Part shown: positions 26,512 to 34,702 of the stretch, piece by piece | Layout: each line of letters begins with the position of its first letter | Numbering within the stretch: position 1 is the stretch's first letter | Origin: RGIG3701 sp031553595 | GTDB taxonomy: Bacteria > Planctomycetota > Planctomycetia > Pirellulales > Thermoguttaceae | Length of the DNA: 64,000 nt | Direction: 5' to 3' | Assembly (NCBI GenBank): GCA_031553595.1 | Contig: JAVBLI010000006.1 | Coordinates: 7,111-71,110 of the forward strand | Translations under genes and position numbers: made by a program | The notes under the pieces: generated by a model | The model's database searches: none | The model's input: the letters and a program-made list of their open reading frames with translations, nothing else | What the model was told of the DNA's origin: nothing

Positions 26512-27423
26512 TTATTTCTTTTGTTTTGCTTCACTCACTTGAACATACTTCGCGAAGAATGCCCCCATGCGTATCGCGGCGGCCTCGTCGAACAGCCGCT
26601 CGGAAACATGCCCGCCGCCATCGGCCGGGAAGATGAGCAGCTCGCTCTTGGCCCCCGCCTTTTTCATCGTTTTGTCCAGCAGCCGGGCCTGCGAAACCAG
26701 CACCACAGTGTCGTCCTCCACGTGCAGGATGAGCATCGGCGAGGAATCTTTCGTGACGTGATTCACGGGGCCCATCTTGCGGATCATCGCGAGCTTCGTT
26801 TCGCGTGTGCCGCCGAAAACTTTTTCGCACTCCGCCTCGATACTCGGGTCCTCGGCGACGAACGCCTCGAAGTCCGTCGGGCCGGCCACCACCACACCCG
26901 CACACACCGTACTGGGCTGGTCGAGATGCTCGCCCACGTCGAACTCCCGCGTGGTCATCGTGCACAGCAGGGCCGTCAGGTGCGCCCCGGCCGAGTAGCC
27001 CCACGCGCCGAAACGCTCGGTGTCCATGTTATACTTCTTCGCATTCGCACGCAGCCACCGAATCGCCGCCTTGGCATCCTGAATCTGCGCGGGCATCGGG
27101 TTGTCGGGCACAAAACGGTAATTAACCGCCGCTGCCGCGTAACCGTACTGGGCCGCGAGTTTGGCGTGCGCCGCCACGTGCGTCTTGTCGCCGAACTCCC
27201 AGTAACCGCCGTGCAAAAACACCAGCACCGGCAGCGGCTTCTCCGATTTCTTGTAACCCTTGGGCAGGTAAATGTCAAGCTGTTGACGCTCGCCGCCTTT
27301 TTTCACATACGAAATATCTTTCATCACGGTCGCCTCCTGAGCCGCCACGGCGACGGACATCGGCATGACGGCACACACGGCCAGCGCCGCCAGCAGGGGA
27401 ATTTTAATAACACGGTGGAACAT
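26512..27423 (-). CDS. Secreted alpha/beta-hydrolase esterase (BD-FAE-like)
   Basis: The 303 residues begin with a signal peptide (MFHRVIKIPLLAALAVCAV). The oxyanion-hole block LVFLHGGYWEFGDKT and the nucleophile elbow GYSAGAH are clear. The acid is probably the Asp in LHVEDDTVV, and the His is the one in GGGHVSERL. Such carboxylesterases remove acetyl or feruloyl groups from hemicellulose. ATG27423 (AAAGG upstream) begins the signal peptide, and the longer frame to 27483 adds residues that do not fit a signal. It is probably periplasmic or secreted, and is co-transcribed with the ThuA-like gene. Confidence 0.87.
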   Translation of the reverse strand: MFHRVIKIPLLAALAVCAVMPMSVAVAAQEATVMKDISYVKKGGERQQLDIYLPKGYKKSEKPLPVLVFLHGGYWEFGDKTHVAAHAKLAAQYGYAAAAVNYRFVPDNPMPAQIQDAKAAIRWLRANAKKYNMDTERFGAWGYSAGAHLTALLCTMTTREFDVGEHLDQPSTVCAGVVVAGPTDFEAFVAEDPSIEAECEKVFGGTRETKLAMIRKMGPVNHVTKDSSPMLILHVEDDTVVLVSQARLLDKTMKKAGAKSELLIFPADGGGHVSERLFDEAAAIRMGAFFAKYVQVSEAKQKK

Positions 27424-27483
27424 GGAGTCGCCTTTCGTAAATGGAATAGGGGAGGTTATCTGTTGCGCAGCAGCGCCACGCAC

Positions 27484-27558
27484 ATCCCGCTCCTACGGAG
27501 CGATAAAATCCGTTCTGCGTCCGCTTTCTATAAACATTCCATCCCTCCGGGATGAGGA
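27484..27558. repeat. REP-like units, TTTCTATAAACAT class
   Basis: A short palindrome GCTCCTACGGAGC at about 27489-27501 is followed by TTTCTATAAACATTCCATCC and a CCCTCCGGG hairpin ending near 27558. The same TTTCTATAAACAT plus hairpin unit occurs three times at 44611-44726. It lies between the sugar isomerase stop and the esterase start. Confidence 0.7.
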
Positions 27559-27582
27559 TTTCGCATTTTACGCCTGCGACTC

Positions 27583-28506
27583 TCACGCAAACAACTTCCG
27601 GATATACTCCGCGCTGCGGCGGAAAATCTCCGGCGCCGCCAGCGTGTGTGGCGTGCCGTTCTCCGCGGCCTGCTCCAGCACCATGTGCGGAAGATCGTCG
27701 CCGTAAAGCTTGCGGTAATACGCTGCGATCTGGGCGTGGTCGATGTCGCCATCGCCGAAACTCTCGCTCCAGACGGTGTCGACCGACTGGCGGAAATGGA
27801 ACTCCACCGTCCGCGCGGCATACATGTGCATGTGGGCCTCGACTGCCGCGGTCGAATTCCCCGAGGCGCGGTACGACCAGTGCGTGTCGAAACAGAAGCC
27901 GACGCTCGCCGGGTCGGTGGTCGCCATCAGGTGCAGAAACTCGCGGCCGCCGAACTCCCACTCGGTGGTGTGGTAATGCATGCCGAGTTTCATGCCGAGG
28001 TCTTGCAGCACGCAGCCGTATTTTTCGTAAGCGGCCGACTGGCGGCGGATTTCCTCGTCCGACTTCCCGGACTTCGCGGCGGAATTGCACACGATCACGC
28101 GCGTGCCGAACGTTTTCGCCTTCTCGGCCAACTCCGTCATGCGGGCAAGCTCCTGCGTCACCGCGGCGTCATCCGTGTAAAAATTCGGGCCCGTGTAAAG
28201 CGACCGCATCTCCAGCCCGGCATCCCCCAGCCGCCGCGCGAAATCCTCGGCCTCTGCCGCCGTGGAAATGGTGGGCTCCACCCCGTCAATCCCCGCGGCC
28301 TTCAACTCCGCCAGGCAGTCCATGAAATGCTTGCCGTCCCGCCCGAAAAGATTCGCGCAGGTGTACTGATTCGCCGCGATGTGAAGGCGTCCGCCGTCCG
28401 CGGCTTCCTTCACCGTGTCGGCCAGCGCCGCCGCGCTGCCGGTTAAAAAAGGCATGGCGGAAACAGTCGCCGCGGTTTTCAAAAAATTTCGTCGTGTGGT
28501 AGGCAT
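27583..28506 (-). CDS. Tat-exported sugar phosphate isomerase/epimerase (AP endonuclease 2-like barrel)
   Basis: The 307 residues start with the Tat signal TTRRNFLKTAATVSAM. The xylose-isomerase-like TIM barrel follows, seen in LKAAGIDGVEPTIS, LGMKLGMHYHTTEWEF with metal-binding His/Glu candidates, VGFCFDTHWSYRA, and VEFHFRQSVDTVW. This family isomerises or epimerises sugars, or acts on keto-sugars made by Gfo/Idh-type enzymes. GGAGA stands 7 bp before ATG28506. The neighbours ThuA and esterase on the same strand suggest work on periplasmic sugars. The exact substrate cannot be read from sequence. Confidence 0.83.
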   Translation of the reverse strand: MPTTRRNFLKTAATVSAMPFLTGSAAALADTVKEAADGGRLHIAANQYTCANLFGRDGKHFMDCLAELKAAGIDGVEPTISTAAEAEDFARRLGDAGLEMRSLYTGPNFYTDDAAVTQELARMTELAEKAKTFGTRVIVCNSAAKSGKSDEEIRRQSAAYEKYGCVLQDLGMKLGMHYHTTEWEFGGREFLHLMATTDPASVGFCFDTHWSYRASGNSTAAVEAHMHMYAARTVEFHFRQSVDTVWSESFGDGDIDHAQIAAYYRKLYGDDLPHMVLEQAAENGTPHTLAAPEIFRRSAEYIRKLFA

Positions 28507-28542
28507 GGTATTTCTCCAGTTTGGTTATGGGTTAAATGTAAG

Positions 28543-28706
28543 AACAACAGCCCGAAGCGTGAGCGAGGGATAAAAATCGCTTAAAAATTCTCAATTTCCC
28601 GGTACCGTCACAGCCTATCCGGTCGCTAACGCTCCCGGCTGTTGTTCTTGTGAATACATAATTTGGTAGATGCTCTATCCCTCGCTCACGTTTGGGGCTG
28701 TTGTTT
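28543..28706. repeat. Palindromic element, family 1, copy 7, compound subfamily
   Basis: The left arm AACAACAGCCCGAAGCGTGA has two partners: CGCTCCCGGCTGTTGTT ending at 28646 and a closer complement TCACGTTTGGGGCTGTTGTT ending at 28706. This subfamily carries CGGTACCGTCAC in its middle, as copy 8 does. It ends 11 bp from the corrinoid protein stop. Confidence 0.85.
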
Positions 28707-28717
28707 CACAGGCGATT

Positions 28718-29362
28718 TCATCCACCGATTTCCTTGGCCCAGTTCAGGCCGTCGATGGCGGTTTTGGCGTAAAAGTCGATGCCCGTGCGTTCCGCCACAA
28801 GCGGGCTGGCCGCGGCGCCGCCGATGCAGATTTTCACGGTGTCGCGCAAGCCGGCACTGCAAATCGCCTCCATCGTTTCCGTCACCGATTTGTAACACGT
28901 CGTCAGCAGCAGGCTCATGCCCAGAAACTCCGGGCGGTGCTCGCGGATGGCGGCGACGAACGCTTCCGGGGCCACGTTGACCCCTAGGTCGACGACGCGA
29001 AATCCGTTGCCGCGGAAGACCATCGCGGTGATGTCTTTGCCGATGTCGTGCACGTCGTGCTGCACGGTGCCGATGACGAAGGTTTTCTCATCGCGCGGCC
29101 CCGCCCCGTCGGCCAAAAGCGGCGTCAGGCGCGTCATCACTTTCTTCATGATCATACCGCCGAACATCAGGTCGGGGATGAAGGCGTCGCCGGCATTGAA
29201 GCGCTCGCCGAGAATCGCCATGCCGACGTTACAAAAGCCGGCGATTTCGTCCGCCGCCACGCCCCCGGCCAGTAATTCATCGATCGCCGTCTGAACCGCC
29301 GGTTCATCACACCGCGAAAGGGCGTCTTTCAGGGTTTCTTCCACAAGTTTCATGTCCGCCAT
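28718..29362 (-). CDS. Corrinoid (cobalamin-binding) methyltransferase protein
   Basis: The 214-residue protein has the layout of MtbC/MttC-type corrinoid proteins: a four-helix cap (about 1-90), then a Rossmann-like B12 domain. DVHDIGK near residue 105 holds the His that ligates cobalt. The GMSLLLTT block and the final GGAAAS fit the same family. It would carry a methyl group between a substrate-specific methyltransferase and an acceptor. The UroD-like methyltransferase at 30769-31959, on the same strand, is the likely partner. A GAGGAG SD precedes ATG29362. The methyl donor is unknown. Confidence 0.9.
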   Translation of the reverse strand: MADMKLVEETLKDALSRCDEPAVQTAIDELLAGGVAADEIAGFCNVGMAILGERFNAGDAFIPDLMFGGMIMKKVMTRLTPLLADGAGPRDEKTFVIGTVQHDVHDIGKDITAMVFRGNGFRVVDLGVNVAPEAFVAAIREHRPEFLGMSLLLTTCYKSVTETMEAICSAGLRDTVKICIGGAAASPLVAERTGIDFYAKTAIDGLNWAKEIGG

Positions 29363-29377
29363 GGGTCGCTCCTCAAG

Positions 29378-29551
29378 TTAAAATGATAGCAGGCACTGCC
29401 AGAAATAATCGTAAGCCTCGGCGTCGTTGATCGCCCAGATGCGGCGAATTTGTTCTTCGTCGCCCTGGATTTCGCCGTAACTGGACTTCGCTTCGTCCCA
29501 CGGAATACACACGCCGGGCATCGCGGCAGGGTCTTTTTCGTTTTCGTTCAT
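29378..29551 (-). CDS. Small hypothetical protein, 57 residues
   Basis: An acidic 57-residue frame (MNENEKDPAAMPGVCIPWDE and on) ends 15 bp before the corrinoid gene. It has one Cys and a closing aromatic tract AYDYFWQCLL. No known domain is recognised. There is no SD. Instead a C-rich 7-bp repeat leads straight into the ATG, as in several other genes here. Its place beside the corrinoid gene suggests a small accessory protein for the methyltransferase module. It may also be spurious, so confidence is moderate. Confidence 0.5.
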   Translation of the reverse strand: MNENEKDPAAMPGVCIPWDEAKSSYGEIQGDEEQIRRIWAINDAEAYDYFWQCLLSF

Positions 29552-29578
29552 GGTAAGTTTAGGGGTTAGGGGTTTGGG
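29552..29578 (-). repeat. C-rich heptad leader at a start codon
   Basis: On the minus strand the units CCCAAAC, CCCTAAC, CCCTAAA and CTTACC run into the ATG of the 57-residue gene. No SD is present. Confidence 0.7.
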
Positions 29579-29591
29579 AATGGAGGATGCG

Positions 29592-30620
29592 TTATTCATC
29601 GTACTTGACCCAGATGTTGCGGTACTGAACTTTGTTGCCGTGCCCCTGGAAATAAACGCCGCGAGGCTCGCCGGAGGCGGGTTTGCCGGCAACCGTGGCG
29701 TCCGCGCGTTCGACATTTTCCTGAACGACCACGCCGTTGAGTTTCACGCTGCGGAATTTGGCCGGGGCGGTTTGCTTGCCGTCGGCGTCGTAAAGCGGAG
29801 GCATGAATTCGATGTCGTACGTCTGCCACTGAAGCGGCGGATAGCACATGTTCAGTTTCGGAGCGGAAACGGTGTAAATGCCGCCGCACTCGTTGTCGGC
29901 CCCCTCCCCGCCGAAGGAATCGAGCACCTGGCATTCGAACGATTCGTCGAGATAAACACCGCTGTTGGAGCGGGCCTGGCCGCGGGCATTGGGCATGTAG
30001 GAAAGCATGAACTCGACATGCAGCGTGTAGGGTTTTCGCTCCAGCGGCTTGGAAGTAAACTCCGACCACATCGTACCGGCTTCCTCGTTCCGGTTGCCGT
30101 CTTTCAGCCAGCCTTCGCTTTCGCCGTCGAAGATAACGATCGCGCCTTCCGGAGCTTTCAGGCCAAGCGTGGCGCTTTTGCGTTCGACGCGCAGAGGGCC
30201 TCCTTCATTCGGCTTGGCGACTTCAACCAGCCTGCAGTCTTCGAGTTTCACAGTCGTCGAATAGGGATTCATCTTTTCTCGCTTTCCATTTGTTTCAGAT
30301 TCGTTTAAAATGAATTCCAGTTCCGTATTGTTTTTAAACGTCGCGGTTCCGAACGCCCGGACATCGCCTTTTTTCCAACCGTCGCCGGGTAAACCGCTGG
30401 TAAATGCGACGACTTTGAATTTTCCGTCACCCTCGGCGATGATATTCATGCCGGCAGGGCCATCGTCATCATCCTCGACATACTCCCCTTGAACTTTAAA
30501 ATCCCGCAGCACGGTCGGGTCTTTGGCGACCTCCTCGCGCGACGTGTATTCCTGGCTTTGCACGGCGCCGGAAAGGGTGAGGGCGAGGGTCATAAAAATG
30601 GGGATAATGATTTTTTTCAT
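29592..30620 (-). CDS. Secreted DUF1080 protein with added N-terminal domain
   Basis: The 342 residues have a signal peptide (about 1-22). An N-terminal part of about 130 residues (REEVAKDPTVLRDFKVQGEY and on) precedes the DUF1080 domain, which is a LamG-like beta sandwich now named 3-keto-disaccharide hydrolase. The typical blocks are AIVIFDGESEGW, HVEFMLSYMPNARGQARSNS, GVYLDESFECQVLDSFG, and the C-terminal GVYFQGHGNKVQYRNIWV. It would cleave or bind 3-keto-glycosides outside the cytoplasm. AGGAG precedes the ATG. Another DUF1080 gene is at 39833-40624 without the extra N-terminal part. Confidence 0.88.
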   Translation of the reverse strand: MKKIIIPIFMTLALTLSGAVQSQEYTSREEVAKDPTVLRDFKVQGEYVEDDDDGPAGMNIIAEGDGKFKVVAFTSGLPGDGWKKGDVRAFGTATFKNNTELEFILNESETNGKREKMNPYSTTVKLEDCRLVEVAKPNEGGPLRVERKSATLGLKAPEGAIVIFDGESEGWLKDGNRNEEAGTMWSEFTSKPLERKPYTLHVEFMLSYMPNARGQARSNSGVYLDESFECQVLDSFGGEGADNECGGIYTVSAPKLNMCYPPLQWQTYDIEFMPPLYDADGKQTAPAKFRSVKLNGVVVQENVERADATVAGKPASGEPRGVYFQGHGNKVQYRNIWVKYDE

Positions 30621-30660
30621 AATAGGCTCCTGAAATTAAAAAAAAGAATTTACTCGCAAA

Positions 30661-30767
30661 AACAACAGTCCGGAGCGTCAGCGACGGGATATGAATCAGT
30701 GGAATATTCTCCAATTCTCGGTACCGTTACGGTGATATCCGGTCGCTTACGCTCCCGGCTGCTGTTT
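30661..30767. repeat. Palindromic element, family 1, copy 8
   Basis: The arms are AACAACAGTCCGGAGCGTCA and TACGCTCCCGGCTGCTGTTT, with CGGTACCGTTAC in the middle as in copy 7. It ends 1 bp before the UroD-like stop codon at 30769, the closest spacing of all copies. Confidence 0.88.
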
Positions 30768-30768
30768 C

Positions 30769-31959
30769 TTAATATTCTCCAAATTCCCTCGCAGCATCAC
30801 ACATCGCCCGCAAATTCTCAATTTTCGTATCATCCTGCATGATCGCCGAAGCGTCGCAAATATAACCGCCATCGCGAGCTACGCCGTCAATGACTTTTTT
30901 GACAGTTTCGCGAACTTCCGCCGGGGTGCCGAAGGCCAGAAGGTCGTTCGGAATGCCACCGCTGATACAGAATTTCTCCCCCACGGCCCGGTGCACCTCG
31001 AAAATGTCGCCGCGATCGACGTGGTAAACAATACTCTTTTCCGGCAGCTCGGCGACGTACTTCAGGTTCGGATTCCACTCCCCCTCGGCATAAAAAAGCG
31101 TCTGGATTCCGTCTTTCCACAGTGCTTCGATGATGTGTTTGAGTGTGGGCCAGAAAAACTTTTCAAATTGCGGCGGCGACAAAAACGGTACGCAGCCGCG
31201 GTGAAGCCAAAGGCCGACGGGAAGTTTTTTCGCTGGGTCGCTGGTTCGTTTCGCCATATAAAGCAGATGCGGCATCAGCGCCTCGCAGGCGGCCAAAACT
31301 TTCTCCGGACGGAAATACATATCCATACACAGTGCCTTATAACCACGAAGTTTGTCGGCCAGGATGTCAAACGGAGCCTTCAGGATGCCGCAAATGGCGC
31401 CGGGAGTACCGGTTTCGCTGCGCATTCGGGCACAGTGCGGGCCGTAGGCGTTAAAATAATTTTTCATCGCGGCCATCCCGGATAAAAGCGAAATATTATT
31501 CGCGTGCGTATTCGGTTCCCCAGGCCCGGTGACGGTATATGTTACTCGCGGAAGCCATTGATCCGCCAGAAACCGTGTGGGATTTCTCGCCAGCAAATCG
31601 TACTCATCTTCCCGCATATTCGCATCCTCCTCCGGCGGTTCCAGATACTGAAACGCCGTCGTGGGCGGAATCTGCACCCCCGGCATGGCATAGTATTTAA
31701 TCCCGGCCGACTGCACGAAACCGCTCCAGACATAAACCATGTTCGCCGGTGTCGCGTCCCAGTCGAAATCCTTGCAGCATTTAATAATGGCCTCGAAAGC
31801 CAGGTTGTAATCCTGCGTCACATCCTGGCACGACATGCCGGCATATACCGCCGTCACCTCTGCCGCGAACGGACGCACCGGCACGCGGTCGGGTTTTCCG
31901 TTTCGCATAGCGGTGTAATAGCGGGTCAAACGTTCTTCATAAAGTTTTTCGTAATTCAT
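30769..31959 (-). CDS. UroD-like corrinoid methyltransferase
   Basis: The 396 residues belong to the uroporphyrinogen decarboxylase superfamily, in the MtaA/CmuA/MtbA-like branch. Supporting blocks are RMRSETGTPGAICGILKAPFD, LWLHRGCVPFLSPPQFEKFFWPTLKHII, and FCISGGIPNDLLAFGTPAEVRE, an arrangement typical of methylcobamide methyltransferases. These move a methyl group to or from a corrinoid protein, such as that at 28718-29362. A true UroD would be near 350 residues with a conserved N-terminal RQAGRYLPEY-type block, which is absent. ATG31959 follows a heptad leader with no SD. The methylated substrate is unknown. Confidence 0.8.
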   Translation of the reverse strand: MNYEKLYEERLTRYYTAMRNGKPDRVPVRPFAAEVTAVYAGMSCQDVTQDYNLAFEAIIKCCKDFDWDATPANMVYVWSGFVQSAGIKYYAMPGVQIPPTTAFQYLEPPEEDANMREDEYDLLARNPTRFLADQWLPRVTYTVTGPGEPNTHANNISLLSGMAAMKNYFNAYGPHCARMRSETGTPGAICGILKAPFDILADKLRGYKALCMDMYFRPEKVLAACEALMPHLLYMAKRTSDPAKKLPVGLWLHRGCVPFLSPPQFEKFFWPTLKHIIEALWKDGIQTLFYAEGEWNPNLKYVAELPEKSIVYHVDRGDIFEVHRAVGEKFCISGGIPNDLLAFGTPAEVRETVKKVIDGVARDGGYICDASAIMQDDTKIENLRAMCDAAREFGEY

Positions 31960-31991
31960 GGGATGTAAGTGGGTTAGGAGTTTGAGGTTAG
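31960..31991 (-). repeat. C-rich heptad leader at a start codon
   Basis: On the minus strand CTAACCT, CAAACTC, CTAACCC, ACTTACA and TCCC lead to the ATG of the UroD-like gene. The gene has no SD. Confidence 0.65.
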
Positions 31992-32072
31992 AATGTAGTG
32001 TAATTCGGCATGTTTCCCTCTTTGTTGCGCAATACGGATATGCCTTTGTCCGCATTTGTTGCATTACTCATG

Positions 32073-32825
32073 TCAGGTGCTTCTTATTGCAATATATCGT
32101 TCGCGTTTTTCATTTTCAAGCCGTGACTGAAATCGATAGCTTCGTCGCATGACCTGGATTGGAAACATCTGTCGGAATAAAATCAACGGCGAAAAAATGA
32201 TCCAGAGGCATCTCCCCAAAAAATCGATTCCGGGAATGTTGATGTTCATTTCCAGCCACCCACTGCGAATCCGACGTTTTGCAAGTTCCGGCGGAAACGG
32301 TTTTTTGTGAAAGTCCGGCACTGACTGGCGTGCATGAAAAATATCCATGATTGAGTCGAACGGAAACAAATCCTCGCGTTTCTGCTTTTCCTGTTTCGAA
32401 CGCAAAGGCTCGCGAACCCAACGGTTCATTCCCCACGCAAAAACGCCACCCGCAATCCAGGCGATTATCAGCGGCCAATTCATTCCGTAAATCCATGCCA
32501 GCAGAATAAAAAGAACCAACACTCCACCGGCAGCCACCTGCGTAGCCGACCAATAGCTGTGCCATTGTGTTTCAAGATCGGCGTCGCTGCGCAGGAACAA
32601 AATCATCCGATACATGGCGTTCCACATTTCCTTTTGTGCAACGATCAAATGGTCTTTACAATCGTCATAAAAATACCAGAGGAACACACTCGCCTCCCGC
32701 ACTGCTTCGTCGCGGGTTTCAGGGATGGCGTTAATCGCCTCGTCAAACGTGAAAGCCGTTATTTCGTCGTTCATATACGCTTCTATGGCGGCGACCAATT
32801 GATCACGAGCTGGTCTGTCAATCAT
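32073..32825 (-). CDS. Membrane protein of unknown function
   Basis: The 250 residues contain a soluble N-terminal helical region (about 1-105, MIDRPARDQLVAAIEAYMND and on). Two hydrophobic helices follow at about 115-150 (GGVLVLFILLAWIYG and PLIIAWIAGGVFAW) and a third near 205-222. No known domain is recognised. The start ATG32825 overlaps the 3' end of the upstream gene (stop at 32818-32820), with AAGGAGA inside that gene, so translation is probably coupled. It closes the operon that contains the AMCY lipoproteins and the radical SAM gene. Confidence 0.75.
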   Translation of the reverse strand: MIDRPARDQLVAAIEAYMNDEITAFTFDEAINAIPETRDEAVREASVFLWYFYDDCKDHLIVAQKEMWNAMYRMILFLRSDADLETQWHSYWSATQVAAGGVLVLFILLAWIYGMNWPLIIAWIAGGVFAWGMNRWVREPLRSKQEKQKREDLFPFDSIMDIFHARQSVPDFHKKPFPPELAKRRIRSGWLEMNINIPGIDFLGRCLWIIFSPLILFRQMFPIQVMRRSYRFQSRLENEKRERYIAIRST

Positions 32826-34677
32826 GATATATCTCCTTGTCTGACCGAAACACCGCCCGATAGTTGTAACGATCATTCGGGGCCACATCACCATTGATCG
32901 TGAAATCGGACCATTCGCCGGTCTGCTGAATGTTGTCGGCCCATTTGAAACGGAGGAATTCCGGTAACTGCGTTTTTCCGGCAGTGAGCGTTTTGATCGG
33001 GATCGCCAGTTCCAGTTCGTTCCCGGCCACACGGCAATCGATTTCCAGCGGCGAATCCCAGACATATTGGTCGCCGACATTTTTTTCCAGCGTCACGCGC
33101 ATCACCTGCGAGTTGGCGTCTTTTCCCGGCTCGATTTTCACCGGATTACGATTAACGACAAAATCGTAACCGAGCCAACCTGTCTCGTGATTGCCATCAG
33201 TATCCAAAAACAACATCATCCAATTTGGCTCTCCGGCACCGACGATCGGATCCTTTGTCCGCACGTAAAAATACACGTTTTCCTCATCATAACTCACCTT
33301 CGCGGCAATGAGGTCGTTGCGGCCGGTCGTGTTCGTATACCGTGTATCTTTGCCCCAGCCACGCTCGTCACGGCGCACCGGGTCATCGATCGTATCACGA
33401 AATTCCGGCGAAATATCCATCCAATCATCGAATGCACCGTCGACGGCGATCGGCCGCGGCATGATTTTCCGCACCGGACGTGTTCCTTTGAATCGGCGGT
33501 TGTTCGCGATGAATTGGTAATAATACGCGTCTTCGTGCCCGCCGATCATCGGCTCGATATCGCGGCTGAATTCCGTGTTGAACTGATCAACGAACGATAC
33601 CACGCCGACACCATGGAACGGTGCCGTTTCGTCGAAACGCCCCATGATCCATTCATTCCAGCCGGTGACGAACACGAATTTCGGATCCAGTTCGAATGCA
33701 CGCTGCCATTGTTCGGCGAAGTTCTTTCCGGTAAAATCCTGTTCTTCCGACGATGGTTCGCTGCCATCATGAAAGCTGCGGCCGTGCGAATGCGGATTAC
33801 TCAGCACACCGAGCTTGCCGTCGACGGCGTTTTGGGCCGTGCCGACAGCGACCTGTTCAATGACGGGGTTACCGTTTTCGTCGAGTGTGTAAAATCCGTG
33901 CTGCGGGTAAACCTCAAGCCATGCCCATTGGTTCGGATCGGTTGGGCCGACGAAATAATCCGGCTGCGGCTTGCGAAAAGTAAAAAAGTCCCGTATCTTC
34001 GACATTTCTTCATCTTCAGCATCCGCTGGTAGTAAATCCATACCGGCCAGGATCAGCGGCTTGCCGTCCCAGCGATACCAGAGGTCGGCGTAATCTCCCT
34101 TACTGTAAAAGTCTCGCCAGAGTTCGCGAACGACTTTTTGCGGCGACCAGAACGGCGTCAAAAAAGCGATTTGCGGAGCGTGATTACCAGCCGCACGCAC
34201 TTCGCTGAACACTTTACATAAAGCTCGATAACTTTCCGGGTACGTGAGCTGGTTCGTCACGTCGAAAATCACGACATCGACTCCGGCGTCGCCCAGCATC
34301 TGCGCGTGTTTGCGAAGCACGCCTTCGTCCTCGCCGACATAATAATGAAAAACCGACTCGCCCCAATGATGCGGAACGTACATCCCTCCCCACAGCGGAC
34401 TATCCTTCTTTTGCATCGCGTCAGGGTCCTGCGCAAGAATTTTATTAACATCATACGGCCCTTCCTCGCCATGCCGGCCGTTCCAGAGAAAATAGAACAC
34501 GCCGATCTGTTTTTCCTCACGAACCGAACCGGTTTCCTCGAAGGTCGGTAGTGCCCGCCCTAGGCCATCCGTCGCGTCCCAGGTATCACTCTCGACATCC
34601 CAATCCTCCGCCAACACCGAGGGCGATAAAAACTGCAAAACACAAAGGAGGGTAAATATACTGATTGTTTTTTTCAT
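32818..34677 (-). CDS. Secreted GH71/99-like TIM-barrel protein with C-terminal CBM9-like domain
   Basis: The 619 residues start with a signal peptide (about 1-23). The first 400 residues resemble the WbsX/GH99/GH71-like barrels: IGVFYFLWNGRH, LGDAGVDVVIFDVTN, and FVFVTGWNEWIMG with a candidate Glu. Residues about 420-619 read like a CBM9-type beta sandwich (AVDGAFDDWMDISPEF, VYFYVRTKDP, LFLDTDGNHETGW). It would act on exported polysaccharide. It sits 25 bp after the radical SAM gene and overlaps the membrane protein gene, so it is part of that operon. The GH family number is tentative. Confidence 0.62.
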   Translation of the reverse strand: MKKTISIFTLLCVLQFLSPSVLAEDWDVESDTWDATDGLGRALPTFEETGSVREEKQIGVFYFLWNGRHGEEGPYDVNKILAQDPDAMQKKDSPLWGGMYVPHHWGESVFHYYVGEDEGVLRKHAQMLGDAGVDVVIFDVTNQLTYPESYRALCKVFSEVRAAGNHAPQIAFLTPFWSPQKVVRELWRDFYSKGDYADLWYRWDGKPLILAGMDLLPADAEDEEMSKIRDFFTFRKPQPDYFVGPTDPNQWAWLEVYPQHGFYTLDENGNPVIEQVAVGTAQNAVDGKLGVLSNPHSHGRSFHDGSEPSSEEQDFTGKNFAEQWQRAFELDPKFVFVTGWNEWIMGRFDETAPFHGVGVVSFVDQFNTEFSRDIEPMIGGHEDAYYYQFIANNRRFKGTRPVRKIMPRPIAVDGAFDDWMDISPEFRDTIDDPVRRDERGWGKDTRYTNTTGRNDLIAAKVSYDEENVYFYVRTKDPIVGAGEPNWMMLFLDTDGNHETGWLGYDFVVNRNPVKIEPGKDANSQVMRVTLEKNVGDQYVWDSPLEIDCRVAGNELELAIPIKTLTAGKTQLPEFLRFKWADNIQQTGEWSDFTINGDVAPNDRYNYRAVFRSDKEIYHD

Positions 34678-34702
34678 TAGTAAAACCTGTCGTTAATATA
34701 AT

